Part shown: in pieces, positions 1 to 7,058 of the stretch
How positions within the stretch are numbered: position 1 is the first letter of the stretch
Layout of the letters: the number at the start of each line of letters is the position of its first letter
From: JAFGHJ01 sp964418485
GTDB lineage: Bacteria > Hydrothermota > UBA3072
Assembly: GCA_964418485.1 (NCBI GenBank)
Contig: CAYQMH010000040.1
Span: 1-19,689, forward strand
Length of the DNA stretch: 19,689 bases
Direction of reading: 5' to 3'
Translations under genes and position numbers: made by a program
Notes under the pieces: generated by a model
The model's database searches: none
The model's input: the letters and a program-made list of their open reading frames with translations, nothing else
Told to the model about the DNA's origin: nothing

Positions 1-190
1 CGAAGAAGAAGAGGTGGCAGAGGAAGAAGATATCGAGATAGCCGAAGAAGAAGAGATGGCAGAGGAAGAAGATATCGAGCCTGTTTTAGAGGAAGTAGAT
101 ATAGAGACAGCTGAAGAAGAAGAGATTGCAGAGGAAGAAGATATCGAGGCGGCTGAAGAAGAAGAGATTGCAGAGGAAGAAGATATAGAG
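1..190 (+). repeat. In-frame 42-nt tandem-like repeat encoding acidic 14-residue units
   Basis: Units of the type gc(c/t)gaagaagaagag followed by a(t/g)(t/g)gcagaggaagaa begin at about 41, 110 and 152, and a further unit is cut by the left edge; units at 110 and 152 are exactly 42 nt apart and nearly identical. The interval 41 to 110 is 69 nt and holds a 27-nt (9-codon) insertion. All spacings are multiples of three, so the reading frame survives copy-number change. Confidence 0.7.
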
Positions 191-664
191 CCTTCTTTAG
201 GGAAAATAGCAGAGGAAGAAGATACGGAGTTATCTGTAGAGGAAGAGGTCGTGGAAGAGGAAGGTATAGAGGTCCCCGCTTCCGAGGAAAAGTTAATTGA
301 AGGGAGTGAAGAAGATCTTAAAGAGCTTGGGAATATTTACGAAAGCCATGGCTTTAAAGAAAAGGCTCTTAAGGTGTACAGTAAACTTTATGAGATTAAT
401 AAGAGTGACGAGATAAAAGAAAAAATAGAACAGCTTAAAATGTCTGAAAAAGAAGATATTTTGGAATTGGAAAGTAATGAAGAACCGGCAGGAGAAGAGG
501 GTAGTTTGTTTTCGGAGTTAGATAAAAAGGCTCCGATAGAAATGGAAGAAAAAGAGGAAGATATAGGAGAAAGGAAAAAGGATAAGAGAGAGGATGGGGA
601 AGAAGAGGTTGATGATAGTTTTCGTGAGTGGATCGACGGCTTAGGTGGGGCTTCAAGTGAATGA
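2..664 (+). CDS. Acidic TPR-containing protein, 5'-truncated by window edge
   Basis: The reading frame is open to the left edge, so the true start lies outside the window; the first GTG in frame at 14 is inside the repeat and is not a convincing start. The first ~95 visible residues are low-complexity Glu/Ala/Ile/Asp built from an approximate 14-residue unit (AEEEEIAEEEDIEA). A single TPR-like helix pair follows (EEDLKELGNIYESHGF ... ALKVYSKLYEINKSD), then a second acidic/Lys linker and a short conserved-looking end (FREWIDGLGG). TPR proteins usually act as scaffolds; the partner cannot be told from the sequence. No signal peptide is visible because the N-terminus is missing. The stop codon overlaps the start of the M24 peptidase gene by 8 nt, so the two are co-transcribed and probably translationally coupled. 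The function is unknown. Confidence 0.75.
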   Translation, partial: EEEEVAEEEDIEIAEEEEMAEEEDIEPVLEEVDIETAEEEEIAEEEDIEAAEEEEIAEEEDIEPSLGKIAEEEDTELSVEEEVVEEEGIEVPASEEKLIEGSEEDLKELGNIYESHGFKEKALKVYSKLYEINKSDEIKEKIEQLKMSEKEDILELESNEEPAGEEGSLFSELDKKAPIEMEEKEEDIGERKKDKREDGEEEVDDSFREWIDGLGGASSE

Positions 665-1724
665 TAGAATAGAAAAATTACAAAATCAATTCAAAGAAAA
701 AAACATTGATTGTTTTCTTGTAACTTCGAAGGAAAATATTTTTTATCTAACGAATTTCACGGGTGATTCAGGCATATTGTTTATAGCCCCGAGGAAAGCT
801 TTATTAATTACCGATTTTAGATTTCAGGGTGAGATTGTTGATAAAGTTGAGAACGCTGATGTTTGTATTATCAAGAAACCTTACATAGAAGAACTTTCAT
901 CCCACCGTATAGCAAAGAGAAAGAGCAGAATAGGATTTGAAGCCGAGGATATAAGCTATAGTCTTTACTGGGAGTTAAGAAAAAAGTTGGGATGGCTCAA
1001 ATTTAAAAGTTTTGATTCTTTTGTGGAAGATTTAAGAATAACAAAGACAAAGGAAGAGATCAATAAAATAAAAAAGGCATGCAGTATATTGGATAAATCA
1101 TTTGAGGATGCGGTTATTTATATAAAAGAAGGAGTGACAGAGGCGGATATCGCGATTGAACTCGAATATAGAGTGAAAAAAGCCGGTGGAGAGAAACCTG
1201 CCTTTGACACCATTGTTGCGTCCGGTTATCGGTCTTCGATACCGCATGGAGTGGCATCGAATAAAAAGATTAAAAAAGGTGAATTTATCACAATAGATTT
1301 TGGCACCACTTATGAGTGGTATAACTCTGATATAACAAGGACAGCTTTCCTAGGTACACCTACAAAGAAAGATAGCGAAATTTACGAAACGGTATATAAC
1401 GCACAGAAGCTCGCGATAGAATCGGTAAAGGAAAATATGAAAACCAGGGATTTGGATAAGGTCGCAAGAGATTATATCTCTAAGAGTGGTTTTGGGGATT
1501 ATTTTTCTCACTCATTAGGTCATGGGGTAGGATTAGGAGTGCATGAGAAACCTAGTATCTCTAAAAAAGACAATCATTGTTTGAAAAGGGGGATGGTTTT
1601 TACGATAGAACCCGGTATTTATATCCCAGGTTATCAGGGGGTTAGAATTGAAGATACTATTGCTTTAGAGAATAATGCTCCTACTCTACTAACAAATTCT
1701 AAAAGGGAATTAATGGTTTTATAG
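657..1724 (+). CDS. pepP: Xaa-Pro aminopeptidase / M24 family metallopeptidase
   Basis: Cytosolic di-metal exopeptidase that removes the N-terminal residue next to proline. It has the creatinase-type N-terminal domain (RIEKLQ..., FYLTNFTG) and the pita-bread catalytic domain. All five metal ligands are present: D214 (TIDFGTTYE), D225 (SDITRT), H289 (GHGVGLGVHE), E318 (IEPGIY) and E332 (RIEDT). The 355-residue length is normal for the short bacterial form. I chose the GTG at 657 because GGTGGGG lies 6 nt upstream and the protein then starts like its family; an in-frame GTG at 645 would add four residues without a ribosome binding site. It overlaps the TPR gene by 8 nt and its stop abuts the efp start codon. 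The PepP versus PepQ (prolidase) choice is not certain, but pepP-efp adjacency is common in bacteria. Confidence 0.9.
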   Translation: MNDRIEKLQNQFKEKNIDCFLVTSKENIFYLTNFTGDSGILFIAPRKALLITDFRFQGEIVDKVENADVCIIKKPYIEELSSHRIAKRKSRIGFEAEDISYSLYWELRKKLGWLKFKSFDSFVEDLRITKTKEEINKIKKACSILDKSFEDAVIYIKEGVTEADIAIELEYRVKKAGGEKPAFDTIVASGYRSSIPHGVASNKKIKKGEFITIDFGTTYEWYNSDITRTAFLGTPTKKDSEIYETVYNAQKLAIESVKENMKTRDLDKVARDYISKSGFGDYFSHSLGHGVGLGVHEKPSISKKDNHCLKRGMVFTIEPGIYIPGYQGVRIEDTIALENNAPTLLTNSKRELMVL

Positions 1725-2285
1725 ATGCCTACCATATCGGATATAAATAAAGGTACAATTTTGAAGTATGAGGATTCTATTTTTGAGGTAATAGAATTTC
1801 TTCATGTTAAACCCGGTAAGGGTCAGGCTTTCGTTAGAACAAAAATGAAAGATCTGGAAACCGGTGCTACTATTAGTAAAAATTTCAAGAAAGGAGATAG
1901 TTTTGATGTTATTTCCCTTGAGGAAAAAGAAGTACAGTTTTTATACCAGGACAAAGGGGAGTTTCATTTTATGGATCTCGAAACTTATGAGCAGTATCCA
2001 ATTAAAGAGAATGTTCTGAGCGATAATAGATATTACTTGAAGGAGAATATGAAATGCAGGGTAAAAGTTTCGGACGGCAAAATACTGGGTATATCTATCC
2101 CTAACTTTGTCGATCTAAAAATAACTTCTACCGAACCTGGAGTAAAAGGCAATACAGCTCAGGGTGGTTCGAAACCGGCTGTTCTTGAAACCGGTCTCAA
2201 AGTCAAAGTTCCCTTGTTTCTTAAAGAGGGAGAAGAAATTGTTATAGATACGAGAACCGGTGAGTATATAGAAAGAAAATTGTAA
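1725..2285 (+). CDS. efp: Translation elongation factor P
   Basis: EF-P binds ribosomes stalled on proline stretches and promotes peptide-bond formation. The 186-residue length is typical and all three beta-barrel domains are recognisable: the N-terminal KOW-like domain with the tip loop HVKPGKGQAF, the middle domain (YQDKGEFHFMDLETYEQYPI), and the C-terminal OB domain ending VDTRTGEY-like (IDTRTGEYIERKL). The tip residue is lysine K32, corresponding to E. coli Lys34, so modification by an EpmA/EpmB-like beta-lysylation route, or an unmodified form, is possible; the Arg-rhamnosylation branch is excluded. The modification enzymes are not in this window. The ATG directly follows the TAG of the upstream peptidase gene, with only a weak AAGGGA-like ribosome binding site, so reinitiation is likely. 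Confidence 0.97.
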   Translation: MPTISDINKGTILKYEDSIFEVIEFLHVKPGKGQAFVRTKMKDLETGATISKNFKKGDSFDVISLEEKEVQFLYQDKGEFHFMDLETYEQYPIKENVLSDNRYYLKENMKCRVKVSDGKILGISIPNFVDLKITSTEPGVKGNTAQGGSKPAVLETGLKVKVPLFLKEGEEIVIDTRTGEYIERKL

Positions 2286-2294
2286 GGAGGAGGT

Positions 2295-2933
2295 ATGGAA
2301 AAGGTGAATGAAAGTATTGGGTATGAGAAGCAATTGAGAAGCGGGGAAGTTTTATTTAAAGAAGGGGCTCCGGGGGATGAGATGTACCTTATAAGGTCCG
2401 GAAAGATTAGAATTGTGAAAGACCTTGAAGGCACAAAAAAAACTTTAGCCGTTATAGGTGAGGGTGAATTTTTCGGAGAGATGGCTCTTTTAGATAAAAG
2501 GCCGCGTTCTGCAGCTGCGATTGCGGAAACGGACGCGAAGCTCATAATTGTGGATAGAGACGCGTTCTTAAGCTCGGTAAATAAGAATCCTTTTATAAAA
2601 TATATTATTGAAACATTGACGACTCGTTTAAGAAAAACAAACAACATGTTAAAATACTTTTCAGTCCCTAATGAGCAAGTTCGTTTCCTTTTGTTTATCA
2701 AGGATCGTCTAAGTAAAAATGATAAAGGGGACATGGATACAGGTCTGGATGCAGGAGGAAGGGAAATAGCTGAAGTTACAGGTGTTCCTTTGGGTAAAGT
2801 AAAAGAATATCTGAACGAGTTAAAGAATTACAACATTGCAAGTATCGATGGGGCCACCGTCGTAATAAGATCTCCTGAAAAATTCGAAAAATACGAAGAG
2901 TATATTGCACTTCAGGAAGAATTCAGAAGATAA
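2295..2933 (+). CDS. Crp/Fnr-family transcriptional regulator
   Basis: A 212-residue protein with an N-terminal cyclic-nucleotide-binding beta-barrel (residues ~12-115), a dimerisation helix (~105-135) and a C-terminal winged helix (~150-200: REIAEVTGVPLGKVKEYLNELK). The phosphate-binding cassette reads FFGEMALLDKRPRSAAA. It keeps the Gly-Glu (61-62) and Arg-Ser-Ala (71-73) signature of nucleotide-binding members, so cAMP, cGMP or a related ligand is plausible. There is no FNR-type Cys cluster. AAGGAGGAGG sits just before the ATG, the strongest ribosome binding site in the operon, and the gap to efp is 9 nt. It is the last gene of the operon. Its targets cannot be inferred, and no adenylate cyclase is present here. 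Confidence 0.9.
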   Translation: MEKVNESIGYEKQLRSGEVLFKEGAPGDEMYLIRSGKIRIVKDLEGTKKTLAVIGEGEFFGEMALLDKRPRSAAAIAETDAKLIIVDRDAFLSSVNKNPFIKYIIETLTTRLRKTNNMLKYFSVPNEQVRFLLFIKDRLSKNDKGDMDTGLDAGGREIAEVTGVPLGKVKEYLNELKNYNIASIDGATVVIRSPEKFEKYEEYIALQEEFRR

Positions 2934-3351
2934 ACAAAAAGAATTAACCACAGAGTACACAGAGAAAAGAAACGCACAGAGAGCACAGAGGAAACAACAA
3001 AATTATATTTATTTTGTTTATCCCCTAGCCCCAAAACAAAGAGTAACAACAAATCACACAAATAGCACAAATTTTTTGTTGTATTTTTAAACTCGAAACA
3101 CGAAACCCGTAACTCTAACTCACACAAAGATCACAAAGACACAAAGGTTTTTTATTACTAAATCCCAATCCCTAAATCCTAAATCCAAAAATTGCCCACG
3201 GATTTACACGGATACACACTGTTTTTTTATTGGGTAAAACCCATCCCACAACGCCAGAAAATTATTGAATCACAAAGGACACAAAGAGCACAAAGAAAAA
3301 ATTTTGTTTTTACTAATTAACCAATCAACCAATAAACTAATTTACATATAT
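2934..3351 (+). repeat. Gene-free region with short dispersed repeats (ACCACAGAG / CACAAAG family)
   Basis: About 420 nt without a credible gene between converging transcription units. Repeat patches: AACCACAGAGTACACAGAG and derivatives at 2946-2991; TCACACAAATAGCACAAAT at about 3054-3072; a CGAAACACGAAACCCGTAACTC patch at 3093-3115; CACAAAGATCACAAAG at 3121-3147; CCCACGGATTTACACGGATA at about 3195-3214; and three exact 9-nt units TCACAAAGG, ACACAAAGA, GCACAAAGA at 3270-3296. Short frames here translate the 9-nt period as HKEHKE-type peptides and are not genes. The first patch starts 12 nt after the crp-like stop codon. No clear rho-independent terminator was found. Confidence 0.7.
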
Positions 3352-3927
3352 TTATTGTTTTTTAGTAGTGTCGGGTGTGAAGGTAAAAGTCGGCGGGTAT
3401 TTATTGTTGGAGATATCATAATTAAAAATAAAATCGCTTTTTTCTGATGTAAATGGGGCTCTGCGATTGCGTTTATCATATGCGGCAAAGCTTCGGAAAA
3501 TAAGCTTAACAAATAAATTTTCTTCTTTATGTAGGAAGTAAGGACCTGAAAAATTCTCTATATTTATTTTCTTGTGTTTTCCGGCATCTATAGAATCTTT
3601 CGGGGAAGATTCTATATTAGTATAAATCGGAAAGAGTGTGGTGTCGGTAAAATGCGGCGATTTTATATATGCCTGGGTGGGATATATTTCGATACTATCA
3701 CAAGGTGTGGTTATTTGTAATGCAACAAATGTACTTAACGCGGAATCGTTTGCGGCCAATTCGAAGTTCAATGCATAACTTCTGTAACCATATTTATGAT
3801 AATAAGTATCTTCATGATAAGGGTCTCTTACTTTATATCTCCAACCTGGATCTGTCGGCAAACAAGAATTCATAAAAAAGAACAATAAAATAAAAGCTAT
3901 AAATATTTTGCAATTAAGATTTTCCAT
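3352..3927 (-). CDS. Putative lipoprotein, unknown function
   Basis: A 191-residue protein with a short N-region containing Lys, a hydrophobic stretch (IFIAFILLFFF) and a lipobox-like MNSC, so C22 is the probable lipidated residue; the mature protein would be anchored in the cell envelope. The rest is rich in Tyr, Asp, Thr and Ser with alternating beta-type hydrophobicity (FVALQITTP, NLFVKLIFRS) and looks like a single beta-sandwich or assembly-type lipoprotein. I recognise no family. AAGGAG lies 6 nt before the ATG. It follows serS on the same strand after 37 nt, so it may be the last gene of that operon, though no functional tie to tRNA charging is evident. Confidence 0.75.
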   Translation of the reverse strand: MENLNCKIFIAFILLFFFMNSCLPTDPGWRYKVRDPYHEDTYYHKYGYRSYALNFELAANDSALSTFVALQITTPCDSIEIYPTQAYIKSPHFTDTTLFPIYTNIESSPKDSIDAGKHKKINIENFSGPYFLHKEENLFVKLIFRSFAAYDKRNRRAPFTSEKSDFIFNYDISNNKYPPTFTFTPDTTKKQ

Positions 3928-3964
3928 ATTGTTCTCCTTACTTGCTTGTTTTTTTAATTAATAA

Positions 3965-5224
3965 TCACTTGCTATTCAACTCAATCGTCTCGAAGCCGGT
4001 ATAAGGGACGAGGACTTGGGGGATTTTTATTTCTCCTTCTTTTGTCTGATAATTTTCTAACAGTGATATCATGAGCCTTGGAGTGGCAACACCCGAGCCG
4101 TTTAAAGTATGTACGTATTTTGTTTTTCCTTCTGCTTTGACCCTTATGTTTGCTCTTTTTGCCTGAAAGTCTTCAAAATTGCTAACCGAAGAAACTTCAA
4201 GCCATCTGTCCACGCCCGGAGCGTAGATTTCTATGTCGTATGTTTTTGCTGAGGCGAAAGATAAATCATCGTAAGGAAGCTGAATGACCTTATAAGGAAT
4301 GTCTAATAGTTTTAAAACCTGTATGGCTTCTTCGAGTAATTTCTCAAGTTGCTCGTATGATTTCTCGGGCATAGTAAAGTTAACAAGTTCTACTTTATTA
4401 AATTGGTGGACACGGAGAAGTCCTTTTGTCTCTTTTCCGTAAGAACCTGCTTCTCTCCTGAAACAAGCAGTGTAACCGCAATATTTAACCGGCAGGTCAT
4501 CAGGTGTTAAGACTTTTTCTGAAATTATATTAGTTAGAGGAACTTCGGCTGTCGGATTTAAAAACAGTCCGTCTTTATCCGTAATATACATATCATCTTT
4601 CATCTTTGGAAGCTGCCCGGTGTTAAACATAGATTTTTCGTTTGCGAGGAAGGGAGGGAAAACTTCCGTGTACCCGTGCCGTTTTGTATGCAAATCGAGC
4701 ATGAAATTTATTAAAGCCCGTTCTAATTTTGCTCCTTTACCTTTGTATAGACTAAAGTTGCTTCCGGCAATCTTTGCCGCAGAGCTGAAATCCAGAATGT
4801 CCAGAGATTCCCCTAATTCGATATGCGTTAGAGGCTTAAAGGCTAATTTCTTTAAGCCGGTTGGTTTTATTATGTCAACCGGTTTATCTTTAACGGAGCT
4901 ATGTGCCACATTCGGTATCCAGGAGATAAAATTATCGATCGCTTGCTGGATTTCCTTTAAGTCTTTTTCCTTTCTTATAAGTTTTTCTTTCAGGAATTCT
5001 AATTCCGATAATAATTTGGAAGCATCGAGTTTATTCTTTTTTAATTCCCCTACTTTTTTGCTTTTTTCGTTCCTTTCTCTTCTTAATTCATCAACCGTGG
5101 ATTGATATTCTTTTCTTCTGTTATTCAACTCGTTAAAGGTTGTAAAATCAAGGGTAACGCCTTTCTTCTTTGAGTTTTCCTGTAGTAGATTAAGATTTTC
5201 TTCGATAAATTTTATATTATACAT
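3965..5224 (-). CDS. serS: Seryl-tRNA synthetase
   Basis: Cytosolic class II enzyme that charges tRNA-Ser with serine. The 419-residue protein has the N-terminal antiparallel coiled-coil arm that grips the tRNA long variable arm (residues ~28-100, Lys/Glu-rich). The catalytic domain contains the serine-site TAEVPLTN (about 223-230), motif 2 CFRREAGSYGKETKG (about 252-266) and motif 3 GSGVATPRLMISLLENYQ (about 374-391). These are the bacterial-type signatures, not the methanogen SerRS type. Length is normal. Its ATG lies inside the last codons of the phosphoribosyltransferase gene (8-nt overlap), implying coupled translation. Confidence 0.97.
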   Translation of the reverse strand: MYNIKFIEENLNLLQENSKKKGVTLDFTTFNELNNRRKEYQSTVDELRRERNEKSKKVGELKKNKLDASKLLSELEFLKEKLIRKEKDLKEIQQAIDNFISWIPNVAHSSVKDKPVDIIKPTGLKKLAFKPLTHIELGESLDILDFSSAAKIAGSNFSLYKGKGAKLERALINFMLDLHTKRHGYTEVFPPFLANEKSMFNTGQLPKMKDDMYITDKDGLFLNPTAEVPLTNIISEKVLTPDDLPVKYCGYTACFRREAGSYGKETKGLLRVHQFNKVELVNFTMPEKSYEQLEKLLEEAIQVLKLLDIPYKVIQLPYDDLSFASAKTYDIEIYAPGVDRWLEVSSVSNFEDFQAKRANIRVKAEGKTKYVHTLNGSGVATPRLMISLLENYQTKEGEIKIPQVLVPYTGFETIELNSK

Positions 5225-6374
5225 CTAGAAACCTCAATTGTCTTATAACTCTATCTCGTATTTCATTCATTTCTTTTACTTCCTCTATAATCTTTCCTTT
5301 TTCCATAGTCTTTTTTGTTAAAACCTTCATTTCGTTGCCGCATTTGCATCTTTTTTTAATATCTCTGGAGAAAACGATGGTTCTGTTTCCACAGCGTTCA
5401 CATTCCATAATTTCTTTTTCCCCGGAGACTTTTCCTTTTTTTGTTAAAGGTTTACCCTCGATTTCCACAATATCGAGGCTAAAGTTAATTGTTGGTGCGT
5501 TAGATAAACTTGTTCCTATCCCGTATCCCACGCAGTAGGGATTAAGATCTTTTAAACTGTATTCATCTAAACCGCCGGAAACAAATATGCCTACATCGGT
5601 AAAACCTCTGTTATTTAGTTCTTCTCTCGTTTCTCTGACTATCGCAGGCAGGTCTCCTCTTCTTGAAGAGGGGGTATCTATCCTTATTGAATCTAAGTTG
5701 TTTTTGAGCTTTTGGGCGAGTCTTAAGCTTTCAGTTTTTTCATCGCCGAAAGTATCGACGAGTATTGTTCTGGGAATTTCTTTGGAAATTGTTTTATGGT
5801 AAGCAATACCGGCTTTCAGAGTATCTCCGAGAATAAGTATTACGGCATGAGGTATTGTACCTTTCGGCTTTAATTTTAGCTTTTCTGCGGATAACACGGC
5901 AGATACTCCGTCGACCCCTCCGAGGTAAGCGTATCTATCTATTATAGGAGTTATCGAAGGGTGCATTCTTCTTGCGCCGAAGGATAAAATTGTTCTACTC
6001 CCTGCCGTAATTCTGCATCGGGCAGCTCTTGTAGAGATGCCGGATGCCTGGCATATATAACCGAGTAGTGGGGTTTCGAACTTTGCGAAATCCAGATATT
6101 TGCCTTTTATTGTAAGGACCGGTTCTCTTTCGAAAAATACACTGCCTTCCCCGAGAGCTTTAATTTCTATGTCTTTCCCTTTAAATAGCTCTATTAATTC
6201 GCTTAGTCCGGTGAATATTGCCCATTTGTAGTCAGGTGGAAGTTTTTTAGCCCATACTTCTGCCGTGACTTTAGGGTTTTTCTTTTCATTTTTCAATATC
6301 TCTTCGGTTCTCTCGAAATAAATATCGGTAGTTTTCCCGTCGAGTATTTCTTTATAATTTGCGTGAATTTGCAT
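5217..6374 (-). CDS. pncB: Nicotinate phosphoribosyltransferase with C-terminal zinc knuckle
   Basis: Converts nicotinate and PRPP to nicotinate mononucleotide, the first step of the Preiss-Handler NAD salvage pathway. The 385-residue protein has the N-terminal fold element (DIYFERTEEIL), the active-site segment SFGARRMHPSITP, a GVDGVS loop and the phosphate-binding region FVSGGLDEYSL / GYGIGTSLSNAP near the end of the barrel. A small C-terminal domain has four cysteines, C325 and C328 (CERC) and C343 and C345 (CKC), matching the zinc-knuckle-like module known in the shorter archaeal (Thermoplasma-type) enzyme. This makes NAPRTase more likely than quinolinate phosphoribosyltransferase (NadC), which lacks it. 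The AGAGGAG upstream of the ATG is about 13 nt away, longer than usual. It overlaps serS by 8 nt. Confidence 0.9.
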   Translation of the reverse strand: MQIHANYKEILDGKTTDIYFERTEEILKNEKKNPKVTAEVWAKKLPPDYKWAIFTGLSELIELFKGKDIEIKALGEGSVFFEREPVLTIKGKYLDFAKFETPLLGYICQASGISTRAARCRITAGSRTILSFGARRMHPSITPIIDRYAYLGGVDGVSAVLSAEKLKLKPKGTIPHAVILILGDTLKAGIAYHKTISKEIPRTILVDTFGDEKTESLRLAQKLKNNLDSIRIDTPSSRRGDLPAIVRETREELNNRGFTDVGIFVSGGLDEYSLKDLNPYCVGYGIGTSLSNAPTINFSLDIVEIEGKPLTKKGKVSGEKEIMECERCGNRTIVFSRDIKKRCKCGNEMKVLTKKTMEKGKIIEEVKEMNEIRDRVIRQLRFLDV

Positions 6375-6433
6375 AGGTATTATTTTAACTCCTCTTTAGA
6401 AAACTATTTAAAAACTTTTTTATGTCAAGGAGT

Positions 6434-6688
6434 TTAATTGTTTCTTTTTTTTGCCTTTTCTATGAGTTCAATTATTGACGTGAGCTTTTGCTTTTGGACT
6501 TTAAAAATATATGAAATTTCTTCTTCTTTGTAATTTTCTTTTAAGAATTCTTCGATCCGTATTTTATCAAACCAGCAATCCATTATCTTCCGGCATGGTA
6601 GAGTATTATTCTCCTGTCGGCAATAATTGAAAGTAAGCCAATGACCGAGTCTACGGCAGTAAATACGCTCTTTATCGTATTGATTCAT
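6434..6688 (-). CDS. Small four-cysteine protein, probably metal binding
   Basis: An 84-residue protein whose N-terminal half carries C11, C23, C32 and C38 in the pattern C-RRLGHWLTFNY-C-x8-C-RKIMD-C-W, followed by a charged helical tail with many Lys and Glu. The spacing, together with the LGH and CRKI..CW surroundings, suggests a small zinc ribbon-like or Fe/S-binding fold. I believe similar short proteins occur as conserved hypotheticals in other bacteria, but I cannot name a family. No good Shine-Dalgarno sequence precedes the ATG. It is 59 nt upstream of the NAPRTase gene on the same strand and could be the first gene of that operon. Confidence 0.65.
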   Translation of the reverse strand: MNQYDKERIYCRRLGHWLTFNYCRQENNTLPCRKIMDCWFDKIRIEEFLKENYKEEEISYIFKVQKQKLTSIIELIEKAKKRNN

Positions 6689-6874
6689 AAATGTTTTAAA
6701 ATGTTAAGAGAGCCGCAAGATCTCCTATAAAGTACTATCTGTGAAATTTTTATTTTTTTCGAAGGACCTCTAATCGTTTCCATCGTCTTTTTCTGGGAAA
6801 TCAAATATCAAAAATCAAAAAGCAAAATGAATAAAAACACACAGAGCCCATCTCTCTCAACCCCAAATTTTTTT

Positions 6875-6929
6875 AACCACAGAGAGCACAGAGTTTTTAT
6901 TTCTTTTTTTCTCTGTGTTCTCCGTGGTT
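6875..6929 (+). repeat. Inverted repeat able to form a 19-bp hairpin, followed by T-run
   Basis: AACCACAGAGAGCACAGAG (6875-6893) pairs with CTCTGTGTTCTCCGTGGTT (6911-6929) over 19 positions with one G-T wobble and one A-C mismatch; the loop is 17 nt of mostly T. A run of T follows on the plus strand, so it looks like a terminator in plus orientation, yet both flanking genes are on the minus strand. It arose from two ACCACAGAG-family repeats lying head to head. Confidence 0.6.
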
Positions 6930-6931
6930 TT

Positions 6932-7048
6932 TTTTATCACAATTATTCCTCTGTGTCCTCTGTGGTTTATGTTTTTTGTTTTTTTCTCTGTGTCCTCAGT
7001 GTTTTTTCCTTTTATCACAATTATTCCTCTGTGTCCTCTGTGGTTTAT
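6932..7048. repeat. Perfect 39-bp direct repeat, 78-nt period
   Basis: The segments 6932-6970 and 7010-7048 are identical over 39 nt; both begin TTTTATCACAATTATTCC and end CTGTGTCCTCTGTGGTTTAT. The 39 nt between them (6971-7009) is a more degenerate version containing CTCTGTGTCCTCAGTG, so the region can be read as three 39-nt units with a diverged middle copy. Confidence 0.75.
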
Positions 7049-7058
7049 TTAAAAGTAT

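Larger units (their letters stand above)
6689..7058 (-). repeat. Repeat-rich intergenic region between trpB2 and the Cys-protein gene
   Basis: A 370-nt region without a believable gene. 6689-6800 should contain the promoter of the minus-strand operon, but I found no convincing -35/-10 pair. From about 6875 to 7048 the minus strand reads AACCACAGAGGACACAGAGG-type units repeatedly. The patch ends 10 nt beyond the trpB2 stop codon, in the same orientation relative to that gene as the patch after the crp-like gene. An 88-residue plus-strand frame across it (6827-7093) is only translated repeat. Confidence 0.7.

Noticed and set aside
2159..2734. 191-residue minus-strand frame opposite efp and the crp-like gene
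   Set aside because: Antisense shadow of two well-identified genes.
2905..3090. 61-residue plus-strand frame after the crp-like gene
   Set aside because: Begins inside the regulator gene and continues into repeats; the composition is not protein-like.
2934..3351. Possible CRISPR array from the short periodic repeats
   Set aside because: Units are only about 9 nt, imperfect, without regular unique spacers of ~30 nt, and there are no cas genes.
3265..3447. 60-residue plus-strand frame starting MNHKGHKEHKEK
   Set aside because: Translated 9-nt repeat that overlaps the 3' end of the lipoprotein gene; no ribosome binding site.
4620..5105. 161-residue plus-strand frame opposite serS
   Set aside because: Antisense shadow; serS carries all class II motifs on the other strand.
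5217..6374. Quinolinate phosphoribosyltransferase (NadC)
   Set aside because: The protein is longer than NadC (~280 residues) and has the C-terminal four-Cys knuckle and motifs of nicotinate phosphoribosyltransferase.
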